Shown here piece after piece: positions 27,464 through 37,108 of a stretch of DNA of 64,000 bases. The stretch spans positions 62,001-126,000 of the forward strand of contig NZ_MAOC01000051.1 in NCBI RefSeq assembly GCF_001884135.1. Direction: 5' to 3'. The position numbers were made by a program, and so were the translations under genes. Below the pieces are notes generated by a model. The model was given only the letters and a program-made list of their open reading frames with translations, ran no database searches and was not told the DNA's origin. This DNA comes from Bacillus nitratireducens (GTDB lineage: Bacteria; Bacillota; Bacilli; Bacillales; Bacillaceae_G). The number at the start of each line of letters is the position of its first letter. The first letter of the stretch is position 1.

Positions 27464-27829
27464 ATGAAGAGATTAGGTGTACTCTTATTCGTGCTTGTCC
27501 TCGGTTATATATTTTATTACGACATTAAAATCGGTACTTTACCGATGTTAAGTTCATACAAAAAAACAACAGCTGCCGAAACGATAAAAAAAGAAAATAC
27601 AGATACAAAGCAGAATAAAGAGAAAGAAACAGAAAAAGAAACGGATACAGCTTATAAAGCAATTGAAGTAAAAACTGGTGATACAGTCCTTTCTATTACA
27701 GAAGCGATCAATAAGAAAAAAATTCCTTCTATTGAAAAAGTAATTGATGATTTTAAACAATTAAATAAAAATGCATCTGCTACAAAAATCCAAGTTGGAA
27801 AGTCTTATAAATTCCCGTTATATCAATAA
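27464..27829 (+). CDS. yqfZ: LysM-domain protein YqfZ
   Basis: A 121-residue protein with an N-terminal signal anchor (MKRLGVLLFVLVLGYIFYY), a lysine/glutamate-rich linker (about residues 40-68) and a C-terminal LysM-like module (VKTGDTVLSITEAIN to IQVGKSYKFPLY). It should be held at the outer membrane face and touch the peptidoglycan. The ATG at 27464 is nine bases after AAGGAG. The position next to ispG matches B. subtilis yqfZ. The linker is low in complexity. Confidence 0.82.
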   Translation: MKRLGVLLFVLVLGYIFYYDIKIGTLPMLSSYKKTTAAETIKKENTDTKQNKEKETEKETDTAYKAIEVKTGDTVLSITEAINKKKIPSIEKVIDDFKQLNKNASATKIQVGKSYKFPLYQ

Positions 27830-27985
27830 GCCATCACTTAATCCTTGTCAATTACATAAAGGCGCTGATACAATAGTAAAAGTGAAACCGAGTACTTTGG
27901 TTTCTATAGCCCTTTCTCACACATACTATCATTGATGTAAGGGACTAAAATAAGAAACTTCTTTTATAAGGAGAGCGATCTATTC

Positions 27986-29092
27986 GTGAATGAAATGACT
28001 CATCGTACAAAAACACGTCCAGTTAAAGTCGGTAATTTAACAATTGGCGGTAACAATGAATTAATTATACAAAGTATGACAACAACAAAAACACATGATG
28101 TTGAGGCTACAGTTGCTGAAATTAAACGTTTAGAAGAAGCAGGCTGTCAAGTCGTTCGTGTTGCTGTTCCAGACGAGCGCGCAGCAAATGCTATTGCTGA
28201 TATTAAAAAACAAATCAACATTCCACTTGTTGCTGATATTCATTTTGATTATCGCCTTGCTTTAAAAGCAATCGAAGGCGGCATTGATAAAGTACGTATC
28301 AATCCAGGTAATATTGGACGTCGCCATAAAGTAGAAGCTGTTGTAAACGCAGCGAAAGAGCGCGGCATTCCAATCCGTATCGGCGTAAATGCAGGTTCAT
28401 TAGAACGTCATATTTTAGAAAAATATGGATACCCAACTGCTGATGGTATGGTCGAGAGCGCACTGCACCATATTAAAATTTTAGAGGACTTAGATTTCCA
28501 CGATATTATCGTATCAATGAAAGCCTCTGATGTTAACTTAGCAATTGAAGCATATGAAAAAGCCGCTCGTGCTTTTGATTATCCATTACATTTAGGTATT
28601 ACAGAATCAGGAACTTTGTTTGCTGGAACTGTAAAAAGTGCTGCTGGTCTTGGAGCAATTTTAAATAAAGGTATCGGAAATACACTACGTATTTCTTTAA
28701 GTGCTGATCCAGTGGAAGAAGTAAAGGTTGCACGTGAACTATTAAAGTCATTCGGTCTTGCATCTAATGCAGCAACACTTATTTCTTGTCCAACTTGTGG
28801 TCGTATTGAAATTGATTTAATTAGCATCGCTAACGAGGTGGAAGAATACATCTCTACACTAAAAGTACCAATTAAAGTTGCAGTACTTGGTTGCGCTGTA
28901 AACGGTCCTGGTGAAGCTCGTGAAGCTGATATCGGTATTGCCGGTGCACGTGGAGAAGGTTTATTATTCCGTAAAGGGCAAGTTGTTCGTAAAGTACCAG
29001 AAGAAATAATGGTGGAAGAACTGAAAAAAGAAATCGATGTAATTGCCGCTGAAATGGCTGCTGAACGAGAAAAAGAAACACAAGAACAATAA
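27986..29092 (+). CDS. ispG: 4-hydroxy-3-methylbut-2-enyl diphosphate synthase
   Basis: The penultimate step of the MEP isoprenoid pathway: reduces the cyclodiphosphate MEcPP to HMBPP using a 4Fe-4S cluster. The 368-residue protein has a TIM-barrel start ([17 protein letters not shown]) and the cluster cysteines in [12 protein letters not shown] and [13 protein letters not shown]. The GTG at 27986 lies ten bases after AAGGAGAG; an ATG three codons on is further away. The next pathway enzyme, ispH, is also in this window at 36.1 kb. Confidence 0.96.
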   Translation: MNEMTHRTKTRPVKVGNLTIGGNNELIIQSMTTTKTHDVEATVAEIKRLEEAGCQVVRVAVPDERAANAIADIKKQINIPLVADIHFDYRLALKAIEGGIDKVRINPGNIGRRHKVEAVVNAAKERGIPIRIGVNAGSLERHILEKYGYPTADGMVESALHHIKILEDLDFHDIIVSMKASDVNLAIEAYEKAARAFDYPLHLGITESGTLFAGTVKSAAGLGAILNKGIGNTLRISLSADPVEEVKVARELLKSFGLASNAATLISCPTCGRIEIDLISIANEVEEYISTLKVPIKVAVLGCAVNGPGEAREADIGIAGARGEGLLFRKGQVVRKVPEEIMVEELKKEIDVIAAEMAAEREKETQEQ

Positions 29093-29133
29093 AAAGAAGG
29101 TTGCCACAATATTTGTGGGCAACCTTCTTTTTT
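29093..29133 (+). terminator. Terminator of ispG
   Basis: Stem AAGAAGGTTGCC / GGCAACCTTCTT around an AT-rich loop, then a T run. Confidence 0.9.
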
Positions 29134-29136
29134 ACG

Positions 29137-29168
29137 TAAAAAAGCTCGTCAGTTATGTAACCGACGAG
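29137..29168 (-). terminator. Terminator of the znuCB-zur operon
   Basis: On the minus strand CTCGTC / GACGAG encloses GTT / AAC, one mismatch, followed by a T run just after the zur stop. Confidence 0.8.
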
Positions 29169-29171
29169 TTC

Positions 29172-29585
29172 TTATTTTGCACATTTTGGACAACGGCCAT
29201 ATATTTCAAACTTATGACCGGTTACTTCATAACCGTTAAAATCTTTATTCATAAAATCCATTGGGCAAGAAGTGATTTCTTTCGTACCACCACAATCTAA
29301 ACAAATAAAATGATGATGATGTGCCATAATAGAGCATGTAAAACGAAAATGTTTTTCACCATTTAATTCCGTTTGCTCTAAAACTCCAATTTCAGCGAAT
29401 ACCGTTAAGTTACGATAAATCGTATCGAAACTAAGTCCTGGATAATCATCCTTCATATGTTCTAAAACGTCTTTCGCAGTTAAATAACGATTATGTGCCG
29501 CGAATAACCTTAGCATCTCTTCCCTTTTCCCCGTATGTTTATATCCTTTTTCCTTCATTAGGCGTAAAGCTTCTGTTAGATTCAT
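29172..29585 (-). CDS. zur: Zinc uptake regulator (Fur family)
   Basis: A 137-residue Fur-type repressor. N-terminal winged helix ([20 protein letters not shown], recognition part [20 protein letters not shown]), then a dimerisation domain with metal sites [12 protein letters not shown] and structural zinc cysteines CLDC and CPKC. The zinc assignment follows from the adjacent znuBC genes and the Zur-type operator ahead of them; Fur and PerR are less likely. I start it at the ATG at 29585, 13 bases after znuB ends, although the site AGGGATAGG is modest. It should repress its own operon when zinc is plentiful. Confidence 0.92.
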   Translation of the reverse strand: MNLTEALRLMKEKGYKHTGKREEMLRLFAAHNRYLTAKDVLEHMKDDYPGLSFDTIYRNLTVFAEIGVLEQTELNGEKHFRFTCSIMAHHHHFICLDCGGTKEITSCPMDFMNKDFNGYEVTGHKFEIYGRCPKCAK

Positions 29586-29598
29586 ACCTATCCCTACT

Positions 29599-30432
29599 TT
29601 ATGCAGTTTTTTTCTTCTTCCATAAAATCGCACCGATTAAAATAAGAACCGCTATCATAACAATTGTACCACCTGGTGCTAGATCAAGTTGATACGAAGC
29701 AAACATTCCACCAATTACTGCAATTTCACCAAATAAAATGGAAAAGAAAATTGTTTGTTTAAATCCTTTTGCAATACGAATACTTGCTGCAACTGGTAAC
29801 GTCATTAAAGATGATACGAGAAGAACACCTACAACCCGCATTGATACCGCAATTACAAGAGCAACTAATATAATGAAAATAAAGTGAATCCACTTTGCAC
29901 TCAAACCGGTTGATACAGCGTATTCCTCATCAAATGATAGTAAAAACAACTCTTTGTATAATAAAACAATCGTTATAATAACTACAATTGCTACTATCCC
30001 AATAATAATTAAATCCGCACTTGTTACAGCACTTACACTACCAAATAAATAACTAAATAAATCCGTATTGAATCCATTAGCAAGTGAAATGAAGATAACT
30101 CCAATCCCCATCCCTGCTGAAAGTATAATCGGAATTGCTAACTCTTGATAATGCTTATATACAGTACGTAATTTTTCAATTAGCAATGCTCCACCGATTG
30201 AAAAAAACATTCCCATATATAAAGGGTTTAAAAACCCACCAGTAAAGATTGTCTTTTCAAGTAATAAACTTGCTGCAATTCCCGACAACGTCACATGACT
30301 TAATGCATCCGCAATAAGCGACATACGACGAATTACAACGAACACGCCGATAAGTGGTGCGACAAGCCCTATTAAAACACCAGCGTATAAAGAATTACGT
30401 AAAAAATCATATTGTAAAAAATCCTGTATCAT
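29599..30432 (-). CDS. znuB: Zinc ABC transporter permease
   Basis: A 277-residue membrane protein with about eight hydrophobic segments, typical of the manganese/zinc ABC-3 permease family ([17 protein letters not shown] near residue 40, [18 protein letters not shown] in the C-terminal half). Its ATG overlaps the znuC stop by one base (TAATG). With the ATPase it would import zinc; the extracellular binding protein is not encoded in this operon and must lie elsewhere. Confidence 0.92.
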   Translation of the reverse strand: MIQDFLQYDFLRNSLYAGVLIGLVAPLIGVFVVIRRMSLIADALSHVTLSGIAASLLLEKTIFTGGFLNPLYMGMFFSIGGALLIEKLRTVYKHYQELAIPIILSAGMGIGVIFISLANGFNTDLFSYLFGSVSAVTSADLIIIGIVAIVVIITIVLLYKELFLLSFDEEYAVSTGLSAKWIHFIFIILVALVIAVSMRVVGVLLVSSLMTLPVAASIRIAKGFKQTIFFSILFGEIAVIGGMFASYQLDLAPGGTIVMIAVLILIGAILWKKKKTA

Positions 30433-31202
30433 TATATCCTCCCGTGATGCCCATGTTCATGTTCTAAGCGATGAACATGATGTCCATATAAAATCGACAT
30501 TTCGGCATCTTCTAACTCTCGGAATTTCTCTACATTCCCATGGAAATGTAGATGCTGATTTAAACATGCAACATGCGTCACTTTTTCTGTTACAGCACCC
30601 ATATCGTGCGTAACAAGAATTAACGTGATCCCTAGCCTTTTGTTTAAATCCTCTAGTATCTCATAGAAGCTTTCCACATTTTTCACATCAATCCCAACAG
30701 TAGGTTCGTCCAAAATAAGTAATTCCGGATCACTTACAAGTGCACGAGCAATAAATACACGTTGTTGTTGTCCACCAGAAAGCTCTCCAATGTTGCGACC
30801 TTGGAACTCACTCATCCCTACATCAGCAATCGCTTTTTCTACTTTCGCCTTATCGTCTTTCGTAAAGAAGCGAAAAAGACCTTTTTTGGAAACAAGTCCC
30901 ATTGAAACAACTTCAAAAACAGTCGCCGGGAAACCTGAGTTAAAGCTATTTGCCTTTTGAGATACATAACCAACTTTATTCCACTCTTTAAACTTTTTAC
31001 TATCAATGCCAAACAATCTAATACTTCCTTGCTTCGGCTTTAAAACACCCAATAAACATTTAAGTAAAGTCGATTTCCCTGAACCATTTGGTCCAACTAA
31101 ACCTAAAAAAGCTCCCTTCGGAACTTGCAAATTAATATCTTCTAACACATTTCGATCTTCATACCGAAACGTAAGTCCTTCTATTTCTAATATATTATTC
31201 AT
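30432..31202 (-). CDS. znuC: Zinc ABC transporter ATP-binding protein
   Basis: A 256-residue ATPase: Walker A GPNGSGKST, signature [15 protein letters not shown], Walker B LLILDEPTVGID. Its C-terminal tail is strikingly histidine-rich (HHVHRLEHEHGHHGRI), which suggests direct zinc binding at the cytoplasmic face. First gene of znuC-znuB-zur, with a near-consensus promoter and a Zur operator upstream. Confidence 0.93.
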   Translation of the reverse strand: MNNILEIEGLTFRYEDRNVLEDINLQVPKGAFLGLVGPNGSGKSTLLKCLLGVLKPKQGSIRLFGIDSKKFKEWNKVGYVSQKANSFNSGFPATVFEVVSMGLVSKKGLFRFFTKDDKAKVEKAIADVGMSEFQGRNIGELSGGQQQRVFIARALVSDPELLILDEPTVGIDVKNVESFYEILEDLNKRLGITLILVTHDMGAVTEKVTHVACLNQHLHFHGNVEKFRELEDAEMSILYGHHVHRLEHEHGHHGRI

Positions 31203-31218
31203 TACACATCACCTATTT

Positions 31219-31241
31219 TAATTCAGAATGATTCCGATTTA
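31219..31241 (-). promoter_or_regulatory. Zur operator
   Basis: An inverted repeat of 11-base arms around one base: TAAATCGGAAT (minus strand) and ATTCTGAATTA, matching at 9 of 11 positions. It resembles the Bacillus Zur box (AAATCGTAAT-N-ATTACGATTT). It begins 11 bases past the -10 of the znuC promoter, so zinc-loaded Zur would block transcription. Confidence 0.8.
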
Positions 31242-31252
31242 TCTCTATTTGA

Positions 31253-31281
31253 ATTATAGTACAGCTTATTATAGTTGTAAA
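31253..31281 (-). promoter_or_regulatory. SigA promoter of znuC-znuB-zur
   Basis: On the minus strand TTTACA (31276-31281), a 17-base spacer and a perfect TATAAT (31253-31258). The Zur operator lies immediately downstream. Confidence 0.78.
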
Positions 31282-31332
31282 CCAATCTGCCCAAAATATA
31301 TTCCTTATTTCCAGAAACCTTACTATTATAAC

Positions 31333-31361
31333 AAAAAGCAGAGAAAATTTCTCTGCTTTCG
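31333..31361 (-). terminator. Terminator of yqfU
   Basis: Stem AAAGCAGAGAA / TTCTCTGCTTT with a three-base loop and T run on the minus strand. Confidence 0.88.
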
Positions 31362-31382
31362 AAAGATATTGTAATTAATTTT

Positions 31383-32261
31383 TTAGTGAATCGCTGATTT
31401 AAACTTACCGCCATTCGTCTCCTGCGTACTCATAATCGTAACAAAGGCATTTTCATCAATTTCATGCACAATCGACTTTAACTTCGTCACTTCAAGACGC
31501 GTTACAACTGCATAAATAACTTCTTTTTCTTTATCTGTATAGCCACCTTTAGCAACAAGTTTTGTTGTTCCACGGCCAAGGCGGTGTAAAATTGCATTTG
31601 ATACTTCTTCATATTGATCTGACACTATTAAAACTGCTTTCGTTTCGTCTAATCCTTGAATTACTGTATCAATAGTTTTAAATGCGATATAGTACGTCAT
31701 AACAGAATACATCGCCTGTTCAACGCCAAACACAAATGCTGCCCACGCAAAAATAAATAAGTTCACAAACATTACAAACTCGCCAACAGAGAAAGGTAAT
31801 TTCTTCGTTAATAAAATACCCATAATTTCTGTTCCGTCCATTGATCCACCGTGACGAATAACGAGCCCTACACCAAGACCTAAAATAAGACCGCCAAACA
31901 CTGTCGCTAAAATCGGCTCAGTTGTAAATGGCGGGACAGCGTGCAACGTCGATTCAATAAATGCTAAAGCAACGATTCCGAACGCAGAAGATAACATGAA
32001 TGTTTTTCCAATTTGTTTATAACCCGAGTACATAAACGGAATGTTAAGGATAACAACTAAAGTAGAAAAACTTAACCACCAAATATTAGGAGTAAGATAA
32101 TCTAATATAAGAGAAATACCAATAATTCCACCATCAATAATTTTATTTGGCATTAAAAATAGTTCAATCGCTACCGCCGCACACGCTGCTCCAAAGATAA
32201 TCATAACTAAGCGATATATAAGATGAATAACACTTTCTTTTCGATGTTGCTTTTTTTCCAT
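31383..32261 (-). CDS. yqfU: YitT-family membrane protein with DUF2179 domain
   Basis: A 292-residue protein: about five or six membrane segments in the first 200 residues (typical YitT pattern with a G-rich [20 protein letters not shown] loop) and a C-terminal cytoplasmic DUF2179 domain (residues about 205-285) resembling a ferredoxin-like sensor module. Matches B. subtilis YqfU in place. Transport or sensory function is unknown. Convergent with znuC's promoter side, divergent from yqfT. Confidence 0.85.
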   Translation of the reverse strand: MEKKQHRKESVIHLIYRLVMIIFGAACAAVAIELFLMPNKIIDGGIIGISLILDYLTPNIWWLSFSTLVVILNIPFMYSGYKQIGKTFMLSSAFGIVALAFIESTLHAVPPFTTEPILATVFGGLILGLGVGLVIRHGGSMDGTEIMGILLTKKLPFSVGEFVMFVNLFIFAWAAFVFGVEQAMYSVMTYYIAFKTIDTVIQGLDETKAVLIVSDQYEEVSNAILHRLGRGTTKLVAKGGYTDKEKEVIYAVVTRLEVTKLKSIVHEIDENAFVTIMSTQETNGGKFKSAIH

Positions 32262-32412
32262 AAGTCCTCCTTATACTCTTTATCTATAGTTTTGTTCTTA
32301 TATTATAGCATAAGCTTCTTTTTCTCATGGAAAAAACGAAACTCTATAAGAATATATACAAGCTATGTGCACATATATTTCGATAGTAGAACGTGTGAAG
32401 GAGGACAACACG

Positions 32413-32667
32413 ATGAACCTCATCAAACAAATTGTTAATAAAAAATTAAACCATATTTCTACAAAAGAGCTATTAAAATATAGCAAAGAATATGAAGTTC
32501 CAATTACAACCGCACAAGCTGATCAAATTGTTTTACTTATGAAAGGAAAAAATATTAACATTTACGATAATAACGAGCGACTAGATCTCTTAAAACAAAT
32601 CGCAAAGGTAACTTCTCCTGCCACCGCCCAACAAGTAAATACTTTATTTCAGCAACTATTAAAATAA
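32413..32667 (+). CDS. yqfT: Small protein YqfT (DUF2624)
   Basis: An 84-residue soluble helical protein (MNLIKQIVNKKLNHISTKEL). The ATG at 32413 follows GAAGGAGGA; the open frame upstream to 32365 is not supported. The middle part (YEVPITTAQADQIVLLMKGKNINIYD) is typical of the family. Position next to nfo matches B. subtilis yqfT. Function unknown. Confidence 0.83.
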   Translation: MNLIKQIVNKKLNHISTKELLKYSKEYEVPITTAQADQIVLLMKGKNINIYDNNERLDLLKQIAKVTSPATAQQVNTLFQQLLK

Positions 32668-32690
32668 GGAGGGGAAAATCCCCTCCTTAT
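32664..32690. terminator. Shared terminator of yqfT and nfo
   Basis: Perfect 11-bp stem ATAAGGAGGGG / CCCCTCCTTAT with a five-base loop. It overlaps the stop codons of both convergent genes. T tails are short on both sides. Confidence 0.75.
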
Positions 32691-33583
32691 TGTGCTTTAA
32701 TTTTTTCAAGAATCCCTTCATCAAAAGTACCATTCTTCAGCATTTCGATTTCTAATTTATATGGTGGCTTCTTGTCTTTTTTATCTTCACCTACATACGG
32801 CGTTTCAAGAATTTTTGGTACGTGCATTAACTGCGGATGATGCACAATATGATGCAACGCTTTATAACCGATATGACCAAAACCGATATTTTCATGACGG
32901 TCCTTTCCTGCGCCGCGTACATTTTTACTATCATTAATATGAAGTACTTGCAAACGATCAATACCAACAATCTTATCAAATTCGTTTAATACACCGTCAA
33001 AATCATTTACAATGTCATAACCTGCATCGTGCGTATGACACGTATCAAAACATACAGATAACTTTTCATTATATTTTACGCCATCAATAATTTTCGCAAT
33101 TTCTTCGAAGCTACGACCGCATTCCGTTCCCTTTCCTGCCATCGTTTCTAGCGCAATGTTAACCGTTTGTTCTGGCGTTATTACTTCATTAAGCCCTTTA
33201 ATAATTTGTTGAATACCAGCATCTGCTCCTGCACCAACGTGAGCTCCTGGGTGAAGAACAATTTGTCTCGCCACACCTAATGCTGCCGTTCTTTCAATTT
33301 CCATACGAAGGAAGTCAACACCTAATTGAAACGTCTCAGGTTTCGTCGTATTCCCAACATTAATAATATAGGGAGCATGGACGATAATTTCTTCAATACC
33401 GTTCAGTTCCATATGTTTTCTTCCTGCTTCTATATTCAATTCTTCAATTGGTTTTCTTCGTGTATTTTGCGGTGCACCTGTATAAATCATGAACGTTGTT
33501 GCACCGTACGAAACAGCCTCTTCACTTGCTGCTAATAACATCTTCTTACCACTCATTGAAACATGAGATCCAATCTTTAACAT
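32687..33583 (-). CDS. nfo: Endonuclease IV (AP endonuclease)
   Basis: A 298-residue TIM-barrel enzyme that cuts DNA 5' to abasic sites in base excision repair. Metal ligands are visible in [62 protein letters not shown] and ILETPYV. Length and motifs are standard for the family. The ATG follows AGAGGTGATTGT. Confidence 0.96.
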   Translation of the reverse strand: MLKIGSHVSMSGKKMLLAASEEAVSYGATTFMIYTGAPQNTRRKPIEELNIEAGRKHMELNGIEEIIVHAPYIINVGNTTKPETFQLGVDFLRMEIERTAALGVARQIVLHPGAHVGAGADAGIQQIIKGLNEVITPEQTVNIALETMAGKGTECGRSFEEIAKIIDGVKYNEKLSVCFDTCHTHDAGYDIVNDFDGVLNEFDKIVGIDRLQVLHINDSKNVRGAGKDRHENIGFGHIGYKALHHIVHHPQLMHVPKILETPYVGEDKKDKKPPYKLEIEMLKNGTFDEGILEKIKAQ

Positions 33584-33733
33584 ACAATCACCTCTTCAAT
33601 ATACAATAGATATAATGATAGCATAATTTGTAGAAAAATGTAGTGAATTGTTTGTTCTCAAAAAAGGCACTACGCAAATTTATATGACTATTTAAACAAG
33701 CTATACTCTATATTTAACTTAACTGGATTAGGC

Positions 33734-33796
33734 AAAACTTTAATCAATATTTTTCTATCCTTACTGATTATATGCTCTCACAAATAGCGGGATAAA
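33734..33796 (-). repeat. bcr1-like remnant upstream of nfo
   Basis: ACTTTAATCAATATTTTTC and ACTGATTA resemble the ACTTTAATCAGTGG and CCACTGATTA blocks of the full copies, and CACAAATAGCGGGATAAA matches the other terminus. The middle is missing, leaving about 63 bases. Its outer ATAAA is shared with the cshB terminator. Confidence 0.55.
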
Positions 33797-33828
33797 AAAA
33801 GATAAGGGAAAATCCCTTATCTTTTTTT
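33794..33828 (-). terminator. Terminator of cshB
   Basis: A 16-bp stem (A-rich arm ending GATAAGGGA, matching TCCCTTATC plus T) with a three-base loop, followed by T on the minus strand. Confidence 0.9.
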
Positions 33829-35127
33829 ATTGCTATATTTTCTCTTCACTTTATCACGTTCTGTTGCAAGTTTTCGTTTATAGTTTGGTTTTACTTTCTT
33901 CGGCTTTTTAACAACTTTTGTTGCCATAACATCTAGTCCATCATTTGGTTTTTTACGGCTCTTACGACGACGACGGTCACCTAAATCCGCCCACTCATCT
34001 CCGCGTAAATCTACATGCTTAAACTCGATATGACGTTGTTTTTCCAAACTATCTAACGCTTCTTCATTTGCTGGATCATAAATTGTCACTGCAATACCTG
34101 AATGACCCGCACGTGCAGTTCTTCCAACACGGTGAACGAAGAAATCTAAATCTGATGGAAGTTCATAGTTAATAACATGACTAATTCCTTCAATATCAAT
34201 ACCGCGTGCTGCTAAATCTGTTGCAACAATATATTGGAACTCTAAATCACGAACTTGTTTCATCATTTTTTTACGATCACGTGGTGATAAATCACCGTGT
34301 ATACGCCCTACTTTTAACCCACGTTCTGCTAATCCATCGGCTACTTCATCAGCCTTCTTCTTTGTGTTTGTAAACACAATTGCTAGGTACGGTTTAAATT
34401 GAAGTAGCATATTTTTCACTAATTCAATTTTATTACGGTGTCTTGAAGGCACAAGATAATGCTCAATATTTCCTGCTGCAACTTGTTTCGGATTAATATG
34501 AATATGCTCTGGATTCTCCATATATTTCTTCAAAAACGGTTTTAATTTTTGAGGAATTGTTGCAGAGAAAACTAGCATTTGTAAGTTTTTAGGCATACGT
34601 CCTGCAATTTTATCTACATCTTGAATGAATCCCATATCAAGCATTAAGTCTGCTTCATCGACAATAATAGTATTTGCTTTATAAACAAATAACGCTTTTT
34701 CTTCTACTAAGTCTTTAATACGTCCTGGTGTTCCAACTACAATATGAGGTTGTTTTTTCAACTTTTCAATTGATCGTTGTTTATCAGTTCCACCAATTAA
34801 ACAACGTGCTGTAATCATTTGATCTTCTGCACAGAACTTTGTTAATTTCACGATTTCTTCGTAAATTTGTTGTGCTAACTCACGAGTAGGCGCTGTAATA
34901 ACAAGTTGTACTTCTTCACGACTTGCATCAATTCTGTTTAATGTAGGAAGTAAGTATGCATGTGTTTTCCCAGAACCTGTTTGGGATTGTCCAATTACAC
35001 TCACACCTTTTTTCACAACCGGGAAAATTTTCTGTTGAATTCCTGTCGGCTCTGAAAAGCGTAGTTCACGAACTGCATCTATTAAAAATGGTTTAAAATC
35101 ATACTGTGTAAAAGTTTGTAGTGTCAT
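33817..35127 (-). CDS. cshB: DEAD-box RNA helicase CshB
   Basis: A 436-residue ATP-dependent RNA helicase. Motif order: Q motif GIQQKIFP, Walker A SQTGSGKT, PTRELAQQ, DEAD box VDEADLMLDMG, SAT motif VFSATIP, and C-terminal RecA motifs ATDLAARGID and HRVGRTARAG. The last 60 residues are lysine/arginine-rich, probably for RNA binding. Such helicases resolve RNA structure in cold adaptation and ribosome assembly. Position matches B. subtilis yqfR (cshB). Confidence 0.95.
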   Translation of the reverse strand: MTLQTFTQYDFKPFLIDAVRELRFSEPTGIQQKIFPVVKKGVSVIGQSQTGSGKTHAYLLPTLNRIDASREEVQLVITAPTRELAQQIYEEIVKLTKFCAEDQMITARCLIGGTDKQRSIEKLKKQPHIVVGTPGRIKDLVEEKALFVYKANTIIVDEADLMLDMGFIQDVDKIAGRMPKNLQMLVFSATIPQKLKPFLKKYMENPEHIHINPKQVAAGNIEHYLVPSRHRNKIELVKNMLLQFKPYLAIVFTNTKKKADEVADGLAERGLKVGRIHGDLSPRDRKKMMKQVRDLEFQYIVATDLAARGIDIEGISHVINYELPSDLDFFVHRVGRTARAGHSGIAVTIYDPANEEALDSLEKQRHIEFKHVDLRGDEWADLGDRRRRKSRKKPNDGLDVMATKVVKKPKKVKPNYKRKLATERDKVKRKYSNKKR

Positions 35128-35308
35128 AAGTTACACCTTCTTTCTAAAATTTCTACTGCGCGCACAAATCAGTCAAGTCTACATTATATCGAAATCTACA
35201 AGTAAAATCCATCTTTAGTTTAGGTTTTTACTTCAAAAACTAACCTTCTTCCCTTTCATTGCATATTGTATGTGTATATACCTAACTGAAGAAAGGAGGA
35301 TTTCCCAC

Positions 35309-36028
35309 ATGTTTCCGAAATCCCCTATAAGACAAATGTATCCGAATCGAGGACAACAATCTTACACACCATATCCGATTCCACAACTACCACCGATGGC
35401 TCAAAAAAAGAAAGGTTTCCTTGCTAAACTCTTTAAAAAACACGATCCAACCGAACCTTTCATGCAAATGGTCCCTCCTTATCGACAAATGGAAGGGCCA
35501 CCGATGATGTACCAACAACCGCCGCCCCAATATCAACAGCAACAACCATACCAACAACAATATACACAACAATATCAACCATACATGCAGCAATATCCAG
35601 AGCAGATGATACCACCTCAAATGTATGAATCAAATGATACACGTGGTACTGCGTCAGCTACAACTGCAGCGGCATCTAGCAGTGGCATCGGTAGTTTTTT
35701 TTCAAATTTAATTTCGAACCCAACTAATATGATAAATAATATCGAAAAAGTATCTCAAGTCGTGCAATCTGTCGGTCCTGTTGTCGAACAGTACGGTCCC
35801 ATTATGCGTAGTCTACCAAGCATTGTTAAAATCCTCACCTCTGGAAAAAGTACGGAAGAAAATCAAACTGAAGATGCAACAGAACAGGTTGAGGTAGCAA
35901 CTCCACCTCCTCCACCTCCAAAAAGGAAACGAAAACGAAAAAAAATAGTGCTTGAACCGGTAATAGAAAAAGAGGTTCCGAAAGAACCCGTTCAACAATC
36001 AGCAACAAAACCAAAACTATATGTGTAA
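35309..36028 (+). CDS. vrrA: VrrA/YqfQ-family protein with a Gln/Tyr repeat tract
   Basis: A 239-residue low-complexity protein. Residues about 55-107 are rich in Pro, Gln and Tyr, with repeated YQQQ and QQY units (for example QQPYQQQYTQQYQP). The centre is a hydrophobic/amphipathic conserved YqfQ region (SSGIGSFFSNLISNPTNMI), and the C-terminus has a proline run followed by a basic cluster (PPPPPKRKRKRKK). The ATG at 35309 follows AAAGGAGG. It corresponds in position to yqfQ and in repeat type to vrrA, a variable-number repeat locus used in typing B. anthracis. Possibly a spore or surface protein; not shown by the sequence. Confidence 0.85.
   Translation: MFPKSPIRQMYPNRGQQSYTPYPIPQLPPMAQKKKGFLAKLFKKHDPTEPFMQMVPPYRQMEGPPMMYQQPPPQYQQQQPYQQQYTQQYQPYMQQYPEQMIPPQMYESNDTRGTASATTAAASSSGIGSFFSNLISNPTNMINNIEKVSQVVQSVGPVVEQYGPIMRSLPSIVKILTSGKSTEENQTEDATEQVEVATPPPPPPKRKRKRKKIVLEPVIEKEVPKEPVQQSATKPKLYV
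35528..35601 (+). repeat. vrrA-type 12-base imperfect tandem repeat
   Basis: Runs of CAATATCAACAG, CAACAACCATAC, CAACAACAATAT, ACACAACAATAT and similar units, all in frame and encoding Gln/Tyr-rich peptide. They are degenerate relatives of the CAATATCAACAA unit known from B. anthracis vrrA. Such tracts change copy number by slippage. Confidence 0.72.
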
Positions 36029-36035
36029 CAATCCT

Positions 36036-36064
36036 TTGTTTTCTATCCCCTCCTCCTTTATAAT
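36036..36064 (+). promoter_or_regulatory. Candidate SigA promoter of ispH
   Basis: TTGTTT (36036-36041), 17 bases, then a perfect TATAAT (36059-36064), about 55 bases before the ispH start. Confidence 0.6.
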
Positions 36065-36117
36065 GTAAAAGACTATGCACAAAAGTATCTCTTGTTTAGA
36101 AGGAGAGGATTACTCAT

Positions 36118-37068
36118 ATGAAAATTGTTAAAATTTCCCCTCGTGGTTATTGCTACGGTGTTGTCGATGCAATGGTAATTGCACGTAACGCTGCATTAGA
36201 TAAATCATTACCGAGACCTATTTATATTTTAGGTATGATTGTTCACAATAAACATGTTACAGACGCTTTTGAAGAAGATGGAATCATTACGTTAGACGGA
36301 CCAAGTCGCTTAGATATTTTAGATCAAATTGATTCTGGTACTGTTATTTTTACTGCTCACGGTGTTTCTCCTGAAGTTAAACAACGTGCAAAAGAAAAAG
36401 GTTTAACGACAATCGATGCAACTTGTCCAGATGTTACAAAAACACATGACCTTATTGAAGCAAAAAAAGCTGAAGGATACCATGTCATTTATATCGGCAA
36501 AAAAAACCATCCAGAACCAGAAGGCGCGGTTGGTATTGCACCTGATATCGTTCATCTTATCGAAAGAGCTGATGATTTAGAAACATTAGAAATCCCAACG
36601 GATAAAATTTTAGTTACGAATCAAACAACAATGAGTCAATGGGACGTTCAACATTTAATGGAGGACATTCAGAAAAAATTCCCAACAGCAGAATTCCATA
36701 AGGAAATTTGTTTAGCAACTCAAGTTCGCCAAGAAGCGGTAGCTAAACAAGCGGATGTTGCAGATTTAACAATCGTTGTTGGTGATCCAAAAAGTAACAA
36801 TTCGAATCGCTTAGCGCAAGTATCACAAGAAATTGCTGGTACGAAAGCTTATCGTGTTGCGGATGTAAGTGAAATTCAATTAGAGTGGCTACAAGGTGTA
36901 GAAAACGTAGCTGTTACAGCAGGTGCTTCTACTCCAACACCAATTACAAAAGAGGTTATCGCTTTCTTGGATCAATATGACCCAATGAATCCGGCTACGT
37001 GGGAAAGAATTCGAAAAGTACCACTTCAAAAAATCTTACCTCGTGTAAAAGTGAAAAAAGAACAATAA
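36118..37068 (+). CDS. ispH: 4-hydroxy-3-methylbut-2-enyl diphosphate reductase
   Basis: The last MEP-pathway step: reduces HMBPP to IPP and DMAPP through an iron-sulfur cluster. The 316-residue protein shows the three cluster cysteines in [22 protein letters not shown] and [12 protein letters not shown], plus substrate-binding AHGVSPEV and NQTTMSQWD. The ATG follows GAAGGAGAGG. It stands alone between vrrA and a bidirectional terminator; ispG is 7 kb to the left on the same strand. Confidence 0.96.
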   Translation: MKIVKISPRGYCYGVVDAMVIARNAALDKSLPRPIYILGMIVHNKHVTDAFEEDGIITLDGPSRLDILDQIDSGTVIFTAHGVSPEVKQRAKEKGLTTIDATCPDVTKTHDLIEAKKAEGYHVIYIGKKNHPEPEGAVGIAPDIVHLIERADDLETLEIPTDKILVTNQTTMSQWDVQHLMEDIQKKFPTAEFHKEICLATQVRQEAVAKQADVADLTIVVGDPKSNNSNRLAQVSQEIAGTKAYRVADVSEIQLEWLQGVENVAVTAGASTPTPITKEVIAFLDQYDPMNPATWERIRKVPLQKILPRVKVKKEQ

Positions 37069-37102
37069 TAAAAACCGTTGCCTATATGAGCAACGGTTTT
37101 TA
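37069..37102. terminator. Shared terminator of ispH and trmK-yqfO
   Basis: A 12-bp stem (TAAAAACCGTTG / CAACGGTTTTTA, ten-base loop) with A and T runs on opposite sides, between convergent genes. Confidence 0.9.
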
Positions 37103-37108
37103 TTTTTC

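Noticed and set aside
35387-35642. Antisense open frames under vrrA
   Set aside because: They are mirror products of the repeat-rich gene composition and lack start signals.
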